A stretch of DNA of 64,000 nt from Clarkia xantiana subsp. parviflora (lineage: Eukaryota > Streptophyta > Magnoliopsida > Myrtales > Onagraceae). The DNA is taken from contig JAPTYO010000011.1 in NCBI GenBank assembly GCA_036873135.1, positions 9,632,747 to 9,696,746 of the forward strand, in the 5' to 3' direction. Below, in pieces: positions 1 through 13,228 of this stretch; the first letter of the stretch is position 1; every line of letters starts with the position of its first letter. Under the pieces are notes generated by a model. That model had not been told where the DNA came from. It worked only from the letters and a program-made list of their open reading frames with translations, and made no database searches. Both the position numbers and the translations under genes were made by a program.

Positions 1-92
1 AACTAGAAGAATGTCTAGGGTTTTATTAATTTGATTTGATTGGATTCTACTGCTGGGATATTCTTCAGACGAGGTAAAGAGAAAAGGTTACT

Positions 93-3000
93 ATGGTGGA
101 CTGTCGTGAAGTTGCAGACATGCAATACGCTCAGCAGACGGATCGGCTTCGGCCAAGGCAGAGAGATTTCTTCTACGGGTTCACCACCGGTGAGGTAATC
201 TCTATTTCCTTACCATTTCCTTTTATTCCCCTTCTAGAGCTTTCCGTTGTGCTTTTATGTTATTGTTGTTAGCGCCTTAGTTGGGATATGAGTAGTACAT
301 TGTGCAAGTTTTTGTCAGTTCTATGTGGCCAATGCTGATTCCAAGCATCTTAGAGATTTCCGTAACAGCTCCGTTAAGTGTGGAATAGCACTAGCAGCTG
401 ATTTTAGCATCCGTTCCTCTTAATAATCATTTGTATGGCTCTAGATATTGCATGGTCTTTGGGTTTAGCTTAGCTCTTGTACCTCTGGTTGGTTGCTAGC
501 TATCTATCTCAAGGAAATTTGAGGAAGTGTTTTCACCTAAGTGAAATTCTTCTTTGTTCCCTTGAATTTCACTTTCTTATCCCGTCTCTCTGATATTGCA
601 TACAGTGGCGGAGCTGTAGTGTTGATAATGGGGTGCGGTATCTAAAACATACAACATGTTTAAAAAAAGATTATTTTTTGTAATAACATATTTTAAATAT
701 ATATGTTTCAAAATGATAATAATGTTAAGTGTACATATAAGTGAGTTGTACCACATCAGTTAAATTGAAGAGTTGGAACACTATATAAGCTTGGTGGGCT
801 ACTCCTACTAATGTGGAACCTCATTGGGCTTATGTAGTGGGCCTGAACTCGCTCCCTGGTTTTAATCTTCCAACAAATAATTGGTACTTCTTTCATTTAT
901 CTATTCAAAATTGTTCTAAATACATTTCAAATATACAAATTGCAGTATCGTTTGTAAATCAGTTGAGTCTCAATCGAGTCAGAACACTATTGTAACACTA
1001 GTATAACTTATTAAGTCTTGATTTGATACTTAGAAAAGTATAAGGTTAATTTGTAAATTTAAAATATAGTTGACGACAATTTTGACGGTAGATTGAAAGA
1101 AGTATCAATTACCATTATTTTAAAACATATTAGTACAAGAAACTATATATTTCAAACGTATTATATAATTTACGTACTTTTTCCATATTGTACCTCGTTG
1201 GATACTAAATTAAAGTAAATACAATTTATAAACTAACAAATGAGATGCGAATACTAAAACGTACAACAATACCTTTCAAATCAAAAGCTCAAAACATAAA
1301 ATTGATGATTTTTTTTTTTCCGAATGGATTGAATGAGAGTGTTACAAAATAATCATGAGGACTTACAACATAATAATAGGGTTTTAGTGTCTTACACAAA
1401 ATAACAAGGGTCTTAAAAAAATATTCGATAATGGGGTGACGTTTGTCACCCCATTATTATACATACATCCGCTACTGATTGCATGTAGTTAATCCTTATA
1501 CATGTCTCGATGTTGAGCTTTGCTCATAGGGCTATGGATTCTGGTTGCAGCTAGCCAAGGTTTTAAGGAAACTTTGGGGAGCTGTTTTCACCTTCTTGAG
1601 TGTGGGAAGTGAAGGTTCTGTGTGCCCTTTTACTTGATAAAGCTAGAGGAGTTTTTAGCCATGGAGTTTTTTTTTGTAAACATAATGTATATATGCACAC
1701 GTTCTCTTAAAGCTGAGTCACTGAATCTTTTGTGCATTTATCAAAACTGACTGCTTGTTGGACTGCCATCATATCTTCCTCTTGTACCTCTAAATAAAGC
1801 TACTTTGATCTCTGTGAGCAGATTGAGAAAATGGAGAAGTCGTTTTTGGAATTAGGACCAGAAGAAACGACCACTAAGGAATTCTGTAGCAAACTTGCAG
1901 GAAGGTTTAAGTAAGTGATAAAGCGAGACTGAATCTTTGGAGTTCTTTCCTGATTTTTTCTTGGAGGTCTCTTCAATGTTCTTTCAGATGTATAATTTGT
2001 TTGATCTTACTTTTCTACTTGTTTTGTTTTGTTTTTTTTTATGTTCATTCAGCCGCTCTTCTGGTCGTGCTGGAAAGCCTCTCCTAAAGTGGTTCGAGGT
2101 TCTGAATGTGTTTTATTTTGTCACTTCAGATATGTAAGTTTCCTGGTTGTTCTTCTCATGTCTTGCGATGATGTCTTATGAACATGAAGGTGCAAAGCTG
2201 GTTCGTAAATAGGCAAGAAGAATGGAATAAGAAGCGCTCAAATGGACATGTCAAAGAAGATGTTAGCCCTTTAAGTAACGGAAAAGCAGATTCAAGTAAT
2301 GTAAAAGATTATTCGTGTGACGGGGAGGAAGATTCTGAAGTGCCAAGAGGTATTATTAGTATTGGAGCTGCAACATATAAGCTATGTTTTTTCTTCTTCT
2401 TAATAATAGATCTTTTAGTACAACATGTTTGATCAAAGTTGTCTTTTTCGGGGCAATATGCTTTTTTTGCATACTTTTGGTTTATACGTTTAGAACTTGT
2501 TTTCTTTTGGTGTATCTGTTAGTCAACTATTAAGTTTGTTAAACGTGAGTTGCACATGACTAGCCTCAAACTTTTATTTTGTTCAGTTTAGTTCTCCAAT
2601 TTATAACTCTAACTTTTTGTTTAATATAGTTTAGCACCTAAACTTTTTCTTATCGAACCCTTGGCTCGATTGACCTAGCACGTGTCGAGACTAGGGCTAA
2701 GTTGGGTCGGCTAGGTTAGGTGATCTAACCACGGTTGGACCTAGCCCTAGGTTTGAATCGTGCTAGGTCAATCGAGCCAATGGTTCGATTATAACAAGTT
2801 TATGACTAAATAAACTATACAAAAAAAGTAGGGAATATAAATTGGAGAATTAACCTGAACAAAATAAAAGTTTGTTTTTATTTAACGGTCAAACTTAACA
2901 GTTGACTAACAGATGCACCAAGATAACAAGTTCCGAATGCAAAAAAAACATGTTGCACCAAAACAACATTGGTCAAGTGTTGTACTAAAAGATTTATTAA

Positions 3001-4385
3001 CCTTTTTTTTGTCATGCCAAAATAGTAATCATCTAATTTATGGCTCATATCTGTTTAGTTGCAGGGCAAAATAACCTAGGTTGGATGAATCTGAAATTTG
3101 AGGCTAAATCATCGAAAGATGGGGCATGGTAAGGATGGAAAAACTCTTATCTTTTACTTTCGGATTTTTTCTTTTCTTTATATGCTTCTCCAAATTTCTC
3201 TAGTTCTTTTAGTAAATGTGAATAAGAAATAAAGGATGGAATAGAGAATGGGGAATGAAATAGTCATTCTTAGGGGAGGGTTAAGAATGGTTATTCATGG
3301 TAAAAGTGGAATTTGAATTCATATTCCAAATCTTATCTCCAACCAAACAACTTCATCATGATTCCCAATTCCTATTCATTATGTATTCTTGCAAACAAAT
3401 ATGCTGTTAGTTCCATTATTTGTCGTATGAGATAATACTAACTTTGTATGCACCACACACTTAAGTAGCTGTCATCTATACAATTTCTCTCCATTCATAG
3501 CATAAAAAAGTGCAAGTTCTAAATTTGTAATACTATTTGCCTCAATCTCTGTTGAAGTTATCTCTGTCATCTACTGAGCTGTAAATACTGGGCTACTAAT
3601 TGGTGATAAGACTTATAAGTTTGGCTAGTCATTTGTACATATGAGGCACATATTTTGCCTTATCTGCTAACTGATACAAAATCAATTTTGTTTATGATAT
3701 TGATCATCATGAAAAGAAAAATGTGTTTTGGTTACGCAACGTGTCTATATACTCTGTGCAGGTATGATGTGGAACTGTTTCTTGCTCACAGACTTATCAG
3801 TGGTGGTGAACCTGTAAGTATTAACAATATGCATAAAATTTTTCCTGAAATGAAATTTTTGGGTATTGATCGAACTGAATGAGTGGGAATGTACTGTTGT
3901 TAATAATTAAAGGAAGTTCGTGTGAGATTTATCGGATATGGGGCTGAGGAGGATGAGTGGGTGAATGTGAAATCCATCAGAGAACGCTCCATACCACTAG
4001 AGAGCTCTGAATGTGATAGGCTGAAAGTTGGAGACTTTGTGCTGTGCTTCCAGGTATATTCTATTCTTCCCTCTCAGAATATTCATTCATTCATTTGGGA
4101 TTGTGTTGGTTTTGGGAATGAATAATAATGAAACAAATGCAGAAGAAGAGAGATCAAGCAATATATTATGATGCTCATATCAAGGGAATACAGAGAAAAG
4201 AGCATGACAGTAGGGGCTGCAGGTGCCTCTTCCAGATTCGTTACGATCATGACAATTCCGAGGTAATGTATGCTTCATTCGATTCTGTTTCCCGGGTTAA
4301 GAATGAAACTTGAGTTTTTGCATTAATTTCTGTGTAGGAGAAGAAAGTGAAGCTTGAGAGACTTTGCCGTAGACCGACATGGTAA
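93..4385 (+). CDS. SHH1: SAWADEE homeodomain protein, SHH1/DTF1-like (RdDM factor)
   Basis: Nine exons join in frame with GT-AG introns: 93-194, 1822-1910, 2053-2098, 2190-2349, 3065-3128, 3762-3813, 3913-4053, 4143-4262 and 4338-4385, giving 273 residues. Arabidopsis SHH1 is of similar size. Residues about 19-98 form a divergent homeodomain whose recognition helix reads [12 protein letters not shown] (80-91). Residues about 142-273 are a SAWADEE domain with two tudor-like halves: DGAWYDV (151-157), then GYGAEEDEW (179-187). A second half carries H230, H239, C244, C246 and C268 as candidate zinc ligands. SHH1 binds H3K9-methylated histone tails and recruits Pol IV for 24-nt siRNA production. 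The ATG at 93 is the first in frame; a second Met is at residue 10. SHH2 is the alternative paralogue and I cannot separate them here. Introns 1 and 4 hold transposons. The family call is firm; the exact N-terminus is less so. Confidence 0.92.
603..1477. mobile_element. non-autonomous hAT element in SHH1-like intron 1
   Basis: The left end starts CAGTGGCGGAGC and the right end is GATCCGCTACTG-like (ATCCGCTACTG), the classic plant hAT terminus. The 8-bp flanks are attgcata (595-602) and attgcatg (1478-1485), a 7/8 target-site duplication. The 875-bp interior is AT-rich, has no transposase, and repeats the phrase aatggggtg near both ends. It makes up more than half of the 1627-bp intron. Confidence 0.85.
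2409..2993. mobile_element. foldback (MULE-like) element in SHH1-like intron 4
   Basis: The two halves are inverted copies: GATCTTTTAGTACAACA at the left matches the reverse complement of the right end. The arms include paired tracts for 'ttttattttgttca', 'gttagtcaact' and 'ggctcgattgacctagca'. The centre lies near 2730 and is GC-richer. The arm wording resembles the Mutator-like foldback at 61272-62491. I could not settle the target-site duplication, so the outer limits may be off by some bases. Confidence 0.6.
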
Positions 4386-4907
4386 GGTATTTGTAGAGGA
4401 GGTAGGTGATAGTGTGTGTGAGCATGAATGATGGATCATATTTTGATGGATGGCCTATCTAATCGAGTTGTAAATGGTAAAAGGCTTATATTCTATGTTT
4501 ATGGTTGGATTTTGGCATTGTCTATAATTTTGGTATCGTGGATTTCATGTCCAACAGACAAACCTTGGGCAACAAAAAAAAGTGCAGACAAATTGAGGTT
4601 CTGAGCTTGTTTATGTCCAATTTTATATTTGTCGTGAAATATCTAAATTTGTGTTAACAGATCATATAAGTTTGGTCCTGGGATAAAGAGCATGATAATA
4701 TGGAGGAGAACAACATTGACGGAGGCACACTTTGATAAAGAAAATAATTTATATAGATTAACTGATTTTATTTTACCACTAAAATTATATATACATAGAT
4801 AGAATCATAGAAGAACTAACTAAATTGACACTAAATTGCGACAGCATACAACACCACTGTTGTGCACTAAACTATCTGCAACTGCAATTTCACCATTATG
4901 TATGCAC
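4386..4907. other. 3' flank of the SHH1-like gene
   Basis: This is the probable 3' UTR and downstream intergenic DNA. It is AT-rich with no coding signal. The last 90 bases (from about 4820) form the left half of a repeat also present at 9814-9899. Confidence 0.5.
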
Positions 4908-5422
4908 TAAGGGGCGTTTGGATAGGCATAATGTGAGATTACTTGTAATGTTGTGGCCCAACTGGTTGGTTCGTAATCAACAATGTAATGTGGAGTGTAA
5001 TGTTAGATTACAGTATTTGGTTTGATATGTAATGTACTTTATAATGTACATTGTAATGTGATTTACTTATTATTATAATATTAATCTATTTAAGAATATA
5101 TAATATATTAATATGACAAATTTAAAATATGTATTTATTTTGAAAAAAGTAACTTGATCCCTAAACTTTATATTTAATTAATATTTAAACATCAAATTTG
5201 AAAATATTAGAGATAAATTTTCATTCTTACTTGCTATGTTATTAAAAAAAATTACGCGGGAGAATTTTATTTTATACTAATATTGTATGCAGTGTTCTTT
5301 ATAATAAATGAGTAATGAAGTGAACCGATAAATCTAACATGACATCTAGAAAAAGAAGTTATTCTTGTAAATTAAGGGTTTAGAATTTTTTTTGCCCAAT
5401 TAATTAAGGGTTTAGATATATA

Positions 5423-6381
<959 letters not shown>

Positions 6382-6854
6382 GAAATATATATATAATAAA
6401 AGTATATATTAATGAAAGTGAAATAGACTAAAAAAATGAGTGACAAAAAAAAAAAGAAAAATATAAATATATAGAAATAAAAAAGTGGAGGAGAAAATAA
6501 ATAATAAAATAATAAACATTACGTAATGTTGGACGTAATCTTACATTACATATAAAAACGGATGTATTCTCACATTATATTGAAAGGGCAAGTCAACGGG
6601 TTTTTACAGGGTTTGACCAACCCGTCGTAATCTCAGATTACAATGCAAATATTACATAGTTCACATTACATCCATCCAAACACCCCGTAACTGCTCCGAA
6701 ATGTAAAATTACCGACTCCGAAATGAATAATATCACCATACTATTAATAATATCAAATTCCCTCTATGGTTCACTTTTAGGGCAATAGAAAAATAAAATA
6801 AAAAGTATCAAAAGCATGGTGCTCTTAGAGCATGATAGAAAGATTCTTGCAATT

Positions 6855-7086
6855 TGGTGTCTCCTTCAAAATTTTAGGTTAAATTTGACAGAAATAGGTC
6901 GCGTGACTCGACTTTAAATAAAATTCCAATTTTTCCCATATACATACAATGTGCTCGCCGACGTGAATTGTCAAAAATACCCATGAATCTGAAGTCTCTT
7001 TGTCTCCTTCATCTGTCACTTGTATTTGCTAATCACTCTCCAGTCTCCACACTTAGCAAAATAACTCTTCATAGAGAAATTTACCA
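6855..7086. other. intergenic AT-rich DNA
   Basis: I see no gene. The phrase cttagcaaaataactcttc near 7050 recurs with one change near 7900, just past the foldback that follows. Confidence 0.4.
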
Positions 7087-7905
7087 AAGTAAGCATATTA
7101 TAGTACAAAAATACAAGATTAAGCAAGTAAAGTAAGAAATTTCGAATTTAGACAAATCCTCGTCTCCCAGTCGAGGATTTGACCAAAATATTGGTCAAAT
7201 CCTCGATTGGGAGTTGAGGATTTGACCAAAGCGTTTGGTCAAATCCTCGTCTCCCATCCGAGGATTTGACCAAAGCTTTTGGTCAAATCATCGACTCACA
7301 GTTGAGGATTTGACCGTAGCTTTTGTCAAATCTTAGAATTTTTTTAATAAAATACCTTAAATTAAAAAATGGTTCCAACATTACAAAAAAAAAATCATTC
7401 CAACATTTAAATACTACACACAAATTCATAAGTTCCAAACCCATAAGTTCCAAATACATAGTCAATGTCTCCATGGTTGCCCACCTTGCCTATCACGGAT
7501 GAAATCGTCCTCTCACATTTCATCCGGGATAGGCAAGGTGGGCAACCATGGAGACATTGACTATGTCGTATTTGATAACGTTTTTTATATTTGAACGAAC
7601 AAGTTTTGTGGAACTTATGGATTTGGAACTTATTAATTTGTGTGTAGTATTTAAATGTTGGAATGATTTTTTTTTGGTAATGTTGGAACCTTTTTTTTTT
7701 TTTTTTTTTTAATTTAAGGTATTTTATTAAAAAAAATGCTAGTATTTGACCAAAGCTACGGTCAAATCCTCAACTGGGAGTCGAGTATTTGACCAAAAGC
7801 TTTGGTCAAATCCTCGACTGGGAGACGATGATTTGCTTAAAGTTGGAATTTCCAACTTTCCATGCTTATTTTCGTAATTACGATTAAAAACATGCCTACT
7901 TAGCA
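7087..7905. repeat. long foldback (inverted repeat) element
   Basis: Two arms of roughly 400 bp meet near 7505. The centre is the clearest part: ggttgcccaccttgccta at about 7473-7491 pairs with its complement at about 7529-7547. The outer arms contain repeated blocks of the type gtcaaatcctcgactgggag alternating with their complements, so each arm can also fold on itself. A 22-base direct repeat (cttagcaaaataa, then tcttcata) lies outside both ends and may be the insertion footprint. There is no coding capacity. It could be a Mutator-type foldback or an siRNA-producing hairpin. Confidence 0.75.
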
Positions 7906-8198
7906 AAATAATTCTTCATACCAAATTCTCTACACTTTTCCCCGATTTTCTCCCTCCATTATCTAGGGTTCCTATCATCGATTTCTGGCGGCCAAGGCAA
8001 AGGCAAGGGATTTTCGGTGAACAAGGCTTGCGGAACTAGGGTTTTGAATTTAGAGCGGAGAACTTGCACATGATGGCGTGAAAGGTGAATTTCCGCTGCT
8101 TGCTGAATGCTGAGAGTATAAATGTTTAGAGAAATGGACTGATTTTAGGTTCTGACTCTGGAATGTTTTGAATTCTTGTATGATTCTCAGTTTTGAAA

Positions 8199-8796
8199 TT
8201 CCAGCATTTTTTTAAAGCATTGGAGAGAGCTAATGAGGCAAAATTGAAAGGAAATAAGCTTTATGGAGATGGTCAATTTGAAGAGGCATTGTCAAAGTAT
8301 GAGATTGCCCTGCAGCTTGTGCCGGAGATGCCCTACAGAGTGGAAGTACGATCGATATGCTATTCAAATCGTGGAATGTGTTTTATGAGAATGGTAACTG
8401 AACCTTACCTCTAAATTTATGCAATGGATTTACTGCAGAAAATGTTCGTGTATCTTGATGATTAGTTGTATGCTTCAGTAATGGAATACCTGATGCAATA
8501 ATGAACATAAAACTAATTTTTGTCTATGTGAATAATATATCCGGTTTTTGAGTTGCTGCATATAGTCCAATACCATGTTATACTAATAGGACAACTAGAA
8601 ATTATTTTCTATTTATCCTCCATATTATTACCTTGTAGATTTATGATTTCTTATAACTGTTACAGACAGGAAAAAGATCCTGAAATTGGATCCTTCAAAT
8701 GACCAATCAAGGAAAATCATTTTACGCTTGGAACCACTTATCGCTGAAAAGCGAGAGAAGATGAAGGAAGAGATGATAGGCTTAAATGTTTCATAA
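8199..8796 (+). pseudogene. fragmentary TTC1-like TPR protein gene
   Basis: Bases 8205-8393 encode one exon with the TPR helices of the plant TTC1/TPR1 family (ANEAKLKGNKLYGDGQFEEAL, then RSICYSNRGMCFMRM) and end at a GT donor. Bases 8674-8796 encode the family's C-terminal part (KILKLDPSNDQSRK, then EKREKMKEEM), ending in a stop. The intervening TPR exon or exons of about 45 residues are absent, as are the N-terminus and the usual C-terminal tail. It is an incomplete copy, probably not functional. A short 5' UTR-like stretch rich in CT and AGGGTT motifs precedes it (7930-8060). Confidence 0.75.
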
Positions 8797-8989
8797 GGTA
8801 AACCTACTGGTGTCTGCCATACAAACATGAAGGCCATAAAACTAATTACTCAGTGCTCCGTATGGTGAAGATGGAAATGTCCCATCTAAAGAGGACTTGG
8901 CCGGTGAAGTGATTTTTTTTTTAGTTTACTTTAGTATTACATACTCTATTTTGTGTTTTGTTGGTGTTACTATTTGGTATATCGTGCCT

Positions 8990-9420
8990 AAATATCATGT
9001 ATTCACGTTTTCTTTCCAGTTTCATCTGATAAATACAACCAACATGTAATGTCAGACACTTAAAAGCAGATGAAAGGTTTGATACAAACGACATGTAAGG
9101 TTTGATACGAACAACATACAGAATATTCCAGATGAAATGAAAGACACCTAAAAGAACCCAGTGAATAATCAAAGACACATAAAAGCAACCAACGAATATC
9201 AAAGACACGTAAAAGCAACAACAATAATATTGCATACATTCTTAATCAACAACTTCTAAATGAAAGACACTTAAAAGCAAATAGTCAATAATCAAAAAAC
9301 ACCTCAACCCAATAACAATAATATGTCATACATTATTTATCAACAACTTTGAAATGAAAGACACCTAAATGTAACAATTAAATAATCAAAGACACCTAAA
9401 CACCCGTGTAAAGAAGAAAT
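8990..9420. repeat. degenerate short tandem repeats
   Basis: The phrase aaagacac(c/t)taaaagcaac recurs about eight times at irregular 30-60 base spacing, mixed with caataatatc and caacaactt. There is no gene here; the open frame on the minus strand follows from the repeat composition. Confidence 0.6.
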
Positions 9421-9650
9421 TTCAGATGATTGATCCGAAAAAAGATGAAGAATTTAATTAGATATGGAACCAAATCACTTTAACAAGTTGGGTACTTACA
9501 CAAAAAAAAAAAAAGTAGGATACTTACACAACTTTGAGAGTAGATATTCTAGCAAGTTCCGTGTGAAGAAAGGTGGCTCTGCTAAGAAATAACAGGTTGC
9601 AGCTATAAACGTGTGTATGCTCGAGTCTGGTCATCGAGGAAGAAACATAC

Positions 9651-9720
9651 ATGCACTGTAGATTCTCCAGTTTACCAAACTCTGGCACTAGATGTCCAGA
9701 AAGAACGTATTTCCCAAGTC
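9651..9720 (-). pseudogene. remnant of a SERK-type LRR exon
   Basis: On the minus strand, after an acceptor ending tacaag at 9721, the exon reads GACTTGGGAAAT, then LSGHLVPEFGKLENLQ, then a GTATGT donor near 9650. SERK genes have the same wording (DLGN, then LSG.LVP.LG.LKNLQ) and an intron at the same place. A one-base deletion between GGGAAAT and CTTTCTGG breaks the frame. No other SERK exon is visible nearby, so this is an isolated decayed fragment. Confidence 0.6.
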
Positions 9721-10715
9721 CTTGTACAAAAAAAAAAGGGTCAAAGTATGCCATGATCGGTTGAGGAGCAGTAATCAACCAGCAACTTTTGTGCATACCT
9801 CAGGTCTTGGAGAAAAACTAAATTGCGAGACTGGACCATAAAACCTATCTGTTGTGCACTAACTACCTGCAACTGCAAGTCCCCCATTATGCATGCACTA
9901 ATTGCTCCGAAATGAGAAATTACCGACTCCCAAATGAAAAATATTATACCTTGAATAATTGGTCATTAACTTTCTAATAATGATAGCTTTTTTCCATTAC
10001 CTTTGGATTCACACAAGTTAAAAATTGAATTACTTTGAAAACTAACAACCTAAAAATATATAATAACAAATATATATTTTATTATTATTAATTATTAATA
10101 GGTTTAATAATCATATTGTTACTTACTTGAATTTTGATCAATTAACAAATTGTGCTATCTAAAATTTAATTTTTTAAAATTAGCAGCTATTTGAACTTTA
10201 TCCTCGGTGCAAATTGCTACGTCTATTTTAATTCCATCTAGAGAGAAAATAAGCATGTTTTCGCCAGTTGAGACTTTTCATCTGTACCCAACATGAATTT
10301 GAACATAAATTAAAAGTATTGCAACTTAATAACTTTGATCACATACTCATTTGAACTTCCAGCCAATTCAAATGATTTTTCAATTAAACGACTAATCGTA
10401 AATATTTTGTTACAATTCTTAAAAGTTTCTCAAGAAATACTTTGAGATTATTTGTTTTTGTTTTTTGTTTTTTTTTTAATTTTCATGAGATTTGCAAAAT
10501 GTTGATCGGTTTTATAAAATCAAAATGGAAATTGAATACCTATTAAGTATTATGCACACATGTTCATTGTTGAGTTACCACAATATCAAATTGTCGGTAA
10601 AAAAATAATATAAATATTATATTGCAATATTAATTACACTAACGTATTTAATTTTCACCCGAGGTAACTGGTTATCTACATGGTCTTTTTTTGTGTAAAT
10701 TTACATGGTTACAAC

Positions 10716-11386
10716 TAGGGCCGGCAATGGTGCGGTGAAAATCAAATAACCATGGTTATTCGCACCATTTACCGCAATGGTTAACCGCACCATTATGGTG
10801 AGGGGCGGTTATGGTGATGAATCTTGTAACCGCAATGGTTATGGTTATGGTATTCAGTCCATAACCGCGGTTATAACCATCACCTCTATATATATAATAT
10901 TAATATATATTACTAATACTTATATTGTTATATATATGCAGTATTATTATACTTTAATTATTATAGTTAAATATTATAACTCTTATTCCGTTCACTTTCC
11001 CACCCACCATTTTTTTTCTATATTTCTTATTATTGGGTAACCACGATTGGAAGTGATGGCGAATGAGGATCGATGATCGCAAGTGATAGGCGATTGAAGA
11101 TGTGTTTTTTTAATTAAGTGAAACAATGAAGTTATGTTTAATTTGGATTTCGTGTATGAAACAATGAATGTATGTTTACTTTTTTTGTATGAAACAATGA
11201 TGTCGTATTAGTTTGAATGATTGTGGTTAAATGGTTTAATCGTGGTTAAAAACCATGGTTATGGTTATGGTATGAAGAATCATAACCGCAGTGGTTATGG
11301 TTATGGTTATGGTATGAGTGAAAAAAATATGGTATGGTTATGGTATTAATGCTATTCGCACCATACCCTCACCTTCGCAAGCCCTA
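10716..11386. mobile_element. hAT-type MITE, ATGGTTATGG-rich
   Basis: The ends are TAGGGCCGGCAATGGTGCGG and the inverted TAGGGCTTGCGAAGGTGAGG. The flanks gttacaac (10708-10715) and ggtacaac (11387-11394) are a 7/8 match, as expected for the 8-bp hAT duplication. The subterminal regions repeat ggttatggttatgg. It has no coding capacity. A decayed relative lies at 19706-20229. Confidence 0.8.
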
Positions 11387-11626
11387 GGTACAACACATTA
11401 CATATCTGAATACGTACATGAAAGTAAATAAATAATAATTTCAAATTTTCAAGTACACTTTTCCTTTTTTATATACGTGGAAAAGTTTTATCCCAATGAT
11501 ACCTCAAATTAGTTTTTGGGTTTTTTTATTTTTATTTTTTTGTTAACGGGGTAAATTCTATACCTAGAATCCCCCACGCCTTAGTTGACACAATTAGATA
11601 TAGGGGCTTTTCTAACATGCTTCTTA

Positions 11627-12041
11627 GAGCATCCACAATGGTTTTACCTAAATTGTATTCTTTAAAGTTGCCACGTAGACATTTATGTACACTTTAAGTA
11701 AAACGTAAATTTAAGACACACGTAAAAAATATTTTCTCTGCAATCGTATTACTTAAACATATTCCTTAAAAATATTTTATTATTAAATTTTCCAACAACC
11801 ACCAATAAGATATTAGCATTAATTATTAAATGAATTAATTCATAATAAAAAATTGGTTACGTAATACATAGTGCATTACTTAAATTTAAGGAATGCTTTA
11901 TGTAAAAACATAAATTTACGTGTGGGTCCCATCTTTAAGGAATGCTATGTAAAACCACTGTAGATAGTTTTTGTTGCTTTACTTAAATAAACATGTAGGA
12001 CCCACGTTTACGTATTCTTTACGTAATACCACTGTGGATGC
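11627..12041. mobile_element. PIF/Harbinger-type MITE (GAGCATCCACAATGG family), copy 1
   Basis: It begins GAGCATCCACAATGG after TTA and ends CCACTGTGGATGC before TTA, with the last two terminal bases lost. The 415-bp sequence is the inverted sister of 41592-42012, including shared internal phrases such as gggtcccatctttaagg and its complement. Confidence 0.85.
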
Positions 12042-12097
12042 TTAAGGATTATGCCTATACTCTACTATAAACCGACTTAATTGTAATATATGTAAAA

Positions 12098-12531
12098 AGT
12101 GTTTGCAATTTCTCACATGACACGAACACACACGAAAAAACTATGTTCGTACAAATATATGACACAATGATAACACAATAGCACGAACACGATTAACACG
12201 ATATAATTTTCATGTTGTGTCCGTGTTTAGGTATCATAACACGACACACATGATAACATGATAAAGTTGTGCTACTAAGTCTAACTCTTGAGTAATTTTT
12301 TGAATATATGAAGTTAATTATTTTAATTTTTGTTTAAAGATCTTGTATAGACATGTACAATTGAACAACTTAACACAGCATGATAGCAGAACATGAGCAC
12401 ACACAAAAAATACCATGTGTTGTTTGTGTTTGTAAAACGTGGCACGATAAGTTTACCGTGCGTGTTCGTGTTCAGTAGTTTAACACAACACAACTATTGA
12501 CACGCACGATAGCACAAATTGCCACATCTAG
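12098..12531. mobile_element. probable hAT-type MITE rich in AACACGA motifs
   Basis: The left part (gcaatttctcacatgacacg) is partly inverted at the right end (gcacaaattgccacatcta). The interior repeats aacacgacac and its complement many times, a composition typical of a plant MITE family. The target duplication is not clear, so the limits are approximate. Confidence 0.5.
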
Positions 12532-12720
12532 GCCAGTAATAGTCGCTGCAAGAAATATGTTTTAAATGTATGAATTTTTTTTAGTTACATTTAGAATTTC
12601 CATTACACAATTATTAACGTCATTTTTCTTAAAGGTTTCACTTTTAGGACAATAAAAAAATGTAAAAAAGTATCTCAAATATGGTGTTTATGAAGTATGA
12701 TAAAAAAAACTATAGATTAT

Positions 12721-13210
12721 ATAGAAAAGAAATGAGACGGGATTAAGATTAGAACCGAATTGTTAAGTAGAGGGGATTGGTTCATTTAAAAGTTCAGGGA
12801 TGAACTAAAAGTATCCACAGCAAGTAAAAATTGGATTATGTCAATTTGTGGGTTGTTCATTTGCATTGAAGATAATTAAAATTTTTTGTTTTACTCCTCC
12901 AAAGAGATGATCACTTTCTGATGTACTATTATTAATATTTTATGATCATTTTTTTAATTTTTTATTAAGCGTTAATTTTATTTATATAACATATTGGAAA
13001 TGGTAACTACTATTAGAACAACACTCCAAAATATTTTTATTTTTATAATTTGTTAATTAGGATATCTTGATATAAAATAAATAAATAAATAAAGTACGAT
13101 AAAAGTTGGGGCTGGGTTCTTTAAGAAGCCACCAAATCAACGTAGGGCTGGCTGGAGAAATAAAAGTGCCACACGTTGAAATCGTGAACTAGAAGATGCC
13201 AGCCAGCCAA
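12721..13210. other. upstream region of the LFS-like gene
   Basis: AT-rich DNA with no gene. Near 13168-13175 it reads cacacgttg, an ACGT-core element of the kind bound by bZIP factors; this is suggestive only. Confidence 0.4.
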
Positions 13211-13217
13211 TATATAA
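13211..13217 (+). promoter_or_regulatory. TATA box of the LFS-like gene
   Basis: TATATAA lies 47 bases before the ATG at 13258. Initiation about 30 bases downstream would leave a leader of only about 15 bases. Confidence 0.5.
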
Positions 13218-13228
13218 GCAAGTTACTC

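Larger units (their letters stand above)
9814..12720. repeat. segmental duplication copy B (split by about 2.6 kb of MITEs)
   Basis: Bases 9814-9960 match copy A left and right of its Tourist insertion without the element, so they show the empty site. The continuation of copy A (cacttttaggacaata, then atggtg, then gtatgata) reappears only at 12630-12715. The gap between is filled by three MITE-type elements and AT-rich DNA. Confidence 0.6.
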
